A stretch of 64,000 bases of DNA, from the NCBI RefSeq assembly GCF_000003815.2, contig NC_049989.1:23245626-23309625 (forward strand), given 5' to 3'. Below, piece by piece: positions 62,722-64,000 of this stretch. The position numbers and the translations under genes were made by a program. The notes below the pieces were generated by a model. It was not told the DNA's origin. It searched no databases and saw only the letters and a list, made by a program, of their open reading frames with translations. Within the stretch, counting starts at the first letter, position 1. Each line of letters starts with the position of its first letter. The stretch comes from Branchiostoma floridae. Lineage: Eukaryota; Chordata; Leptocardii; Amphioxiformes; Branchiostomatidae.

Positions 62722-63400
62722 GTATGTGTGTGTTTTGTTGCTGTTATTTATGTTCACACAACGTCAGCTACTATAATTGTATTTTGCGTTGTTGTGTTGT
62801 TGTAGCCATTAGTTCACACACCTGTTGTTTGAATCCCATGATGCCCAATAGACAACTCGGCCCGACTCAGGACAATTCAGCAGATAATTTGTGAACTTTG
62901 AACTCATAGGCCATACTTTTAGCGATCCAAGATCACATAAAAAGTTAGAAAGTAACCTCACTCTTTCCCGTAGGTGTCCGATCAATTACATGGCCGCCCT
63001 GAACATCTTGCGTGGCACGTCGGCGATGTCATTTTGTTTCTTAGATCGAAGCTATTTCATGAAGTCGCTATACTTACATTCGGCTATGCAAAACTGGACG
63101 TTTCCACATAAACATTTTGCATAAATAGACCTTCCAAACATCATGAAACTCCAAAATGGACGGCTTTTATCGAAATCCCCCCATACAAGAATGGGACTAG
63201 TCTTTCAAACAGCCTATGCAAAATGGACTGTTCAATGTTGCCCAATTTTCCATCCCGTGTGCGAAAGTTACCTCAGTCTATACTACTTAGTAAATTACAT
63301 GCCATTTGTGTTTCATATCATGAAACTGGTACCCACACTAAACATTTTTGATCAAAATGAAAAAAATACAACATTTAACAATTCTTAATTGGAGTAACAG
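62722..63400. other. Probable first intron of the small membrane protein gene
   Basis: Starts with a consensus donor. A pyrimidine-rich acceptor at 62962-62973 could start a second exon, but its frame closes after about 45 codons without a donor, so I leave it as intron. Confidence 0.4.
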
Positions 63401-63401
63401 T

Positions 63402-63606
63402 AGTTCACCTTTATCCACATGGTAACCTATATCCGTTGTTTTTAAAAACAACATATTTAGGGGGATCTAGTCGACGAACGTTGGTTTCAAATTGCAACAT
63501 TTTCATAGCATTCCAGTCTGAAACAGCCGTTAGTCGACTTGATATCCCTAAATACTCCGATTTCATATACAACGGATAAAGGTTACCCCGCGGATAAAGG
63601 TGAACT
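63402..63606. mobile_element. MITE, AGTTCACCTTTATCC ends
   Basis: Inverted arms AGTTCACCTTTATCC… with GGTAACCTATATCCGTTGT, 205 bp. No clear target duplication. Confidence 0.8.
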
Positions 63607-63829
63607 ATCGTTATAAACATGTCATGTAATTTGTTTTTAATATCTTGTATGTATACCTGGGCCACGATGAAAATCAGTTTGTCAAAACTGAATAGGGCTA
63701 CCCAGGAGTCTGAAAATATCAATAAACAATAGATAAACAATGTGGCAAGTGTCTAAGGACTACACCCCTTTCCAGAAATGTGCATGTCGGGTGAGCGACA
63801 CAGTGGCACCTATGTAATGCTATACAGAA

Positions 63830-63984
63830 TAATCTCCAAGCAGATCCTACGGTAGCATAAGATAGTATCAAAGGCTGGCAGAGGAGTGTAGCCGGCCTAG
63901 GAGTGTGTTTGGCTACATGGCAAATGGACACCTCTTGGACAGTTTGGTACTATCTTATGCCATTGTAGGTCTGCTTGGAGATTA
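63830..63984. mobile_element. Short hAT-type MITE, TAATCTCCAAGCAG ends
   Basis: 155 bp; termini TAATCTCCAAGCAGATCC / …CTGCTTGGAGATTA; 8-bp duplication ATACAGAA (63822-63829, 63985-63992). Confidence 0.88.
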
Positions 63985-64000
63985 ATACAGAAGAGAAGTC

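Overview
The window reads as nuclear DNA of a lancelet (Branchiostoma, species not determinable). Genes are split by many phase-1 introns with GT-AG borders, extracellular modules (LDLa, F5/8C, kringle, somatomedin B) are shuffled, an ANKUB1 orthologue is present, and introns and intergenic DNA are packed with short inverted-repeat elements (MITEs), tRNA-derived SINEs, LINE 3' ends and minisatellites. A run of N at 60788-61042 marks an assembly gap.

Layout. (1) 1-8092, minus strand: a secreted multi-LDLa protein. It has a signal peptide, then 22 LDLa modules in one 2.7-kb exon, then four single-module exons, then an F5/8 type C (discoidin) domain that runs off the window edge. All splice phases fit. 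(2) 9202-21696, plus strand: an 11-exon gene (1354 aa by my model) starting head-to-head with the first, about 1.1 kb away. It encodes a signal peptide, a galactose-binding-like domain, four LDLa or LDLa-like modules, two kringles, a somatomedin B module, a Cys-rich ectodomain, a family-B (secretin/methuselah-like) 7TM domain and a repeat-bearing cytoplasmic tail. (3) 21.7-26.9 kb: intergenic, with long diverged tandem repeats and a hAT-type MITE. (4) 26908-35771, minus strand: an 8-exon ANKUB1 orthologue (711 aa by my model; ubiquitin-like region, ankyrin repeats, conserved C-terminus). Two perfect ciliary X-box (RFX) motifs lie 364 and 561 nt upstream of its start codon. (5) 36.4-62.4 kb: no gene I can support; MITEs, LINE and SINE remnants, microsatellites and stretches of unassigned single-copy-looking DNA. 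(6) 62443-62721, plus strand: first coding exon of a gene for a small single-pass membrane protein, continuing beyond what I can model.

The most unusual structure is duplication at exon borders. In the receptor gene, the 3' splice site plus the first 66 nt of the kringle-2 exon is repeated nine times (103-bp unit). In ANKUB1, the 3' tail and 5' splice site of exon 5 occur six times, separated by hexanucleotide repeats, and exons 3, 4, 5 and 6 all have partial 'ghost' copies beside them. In the multi-LDLa gene, a MITE has inserted so that its target-site duplication copies a 5' splice site. Functional statements are inferred from domain families; no expression data or database search was available.
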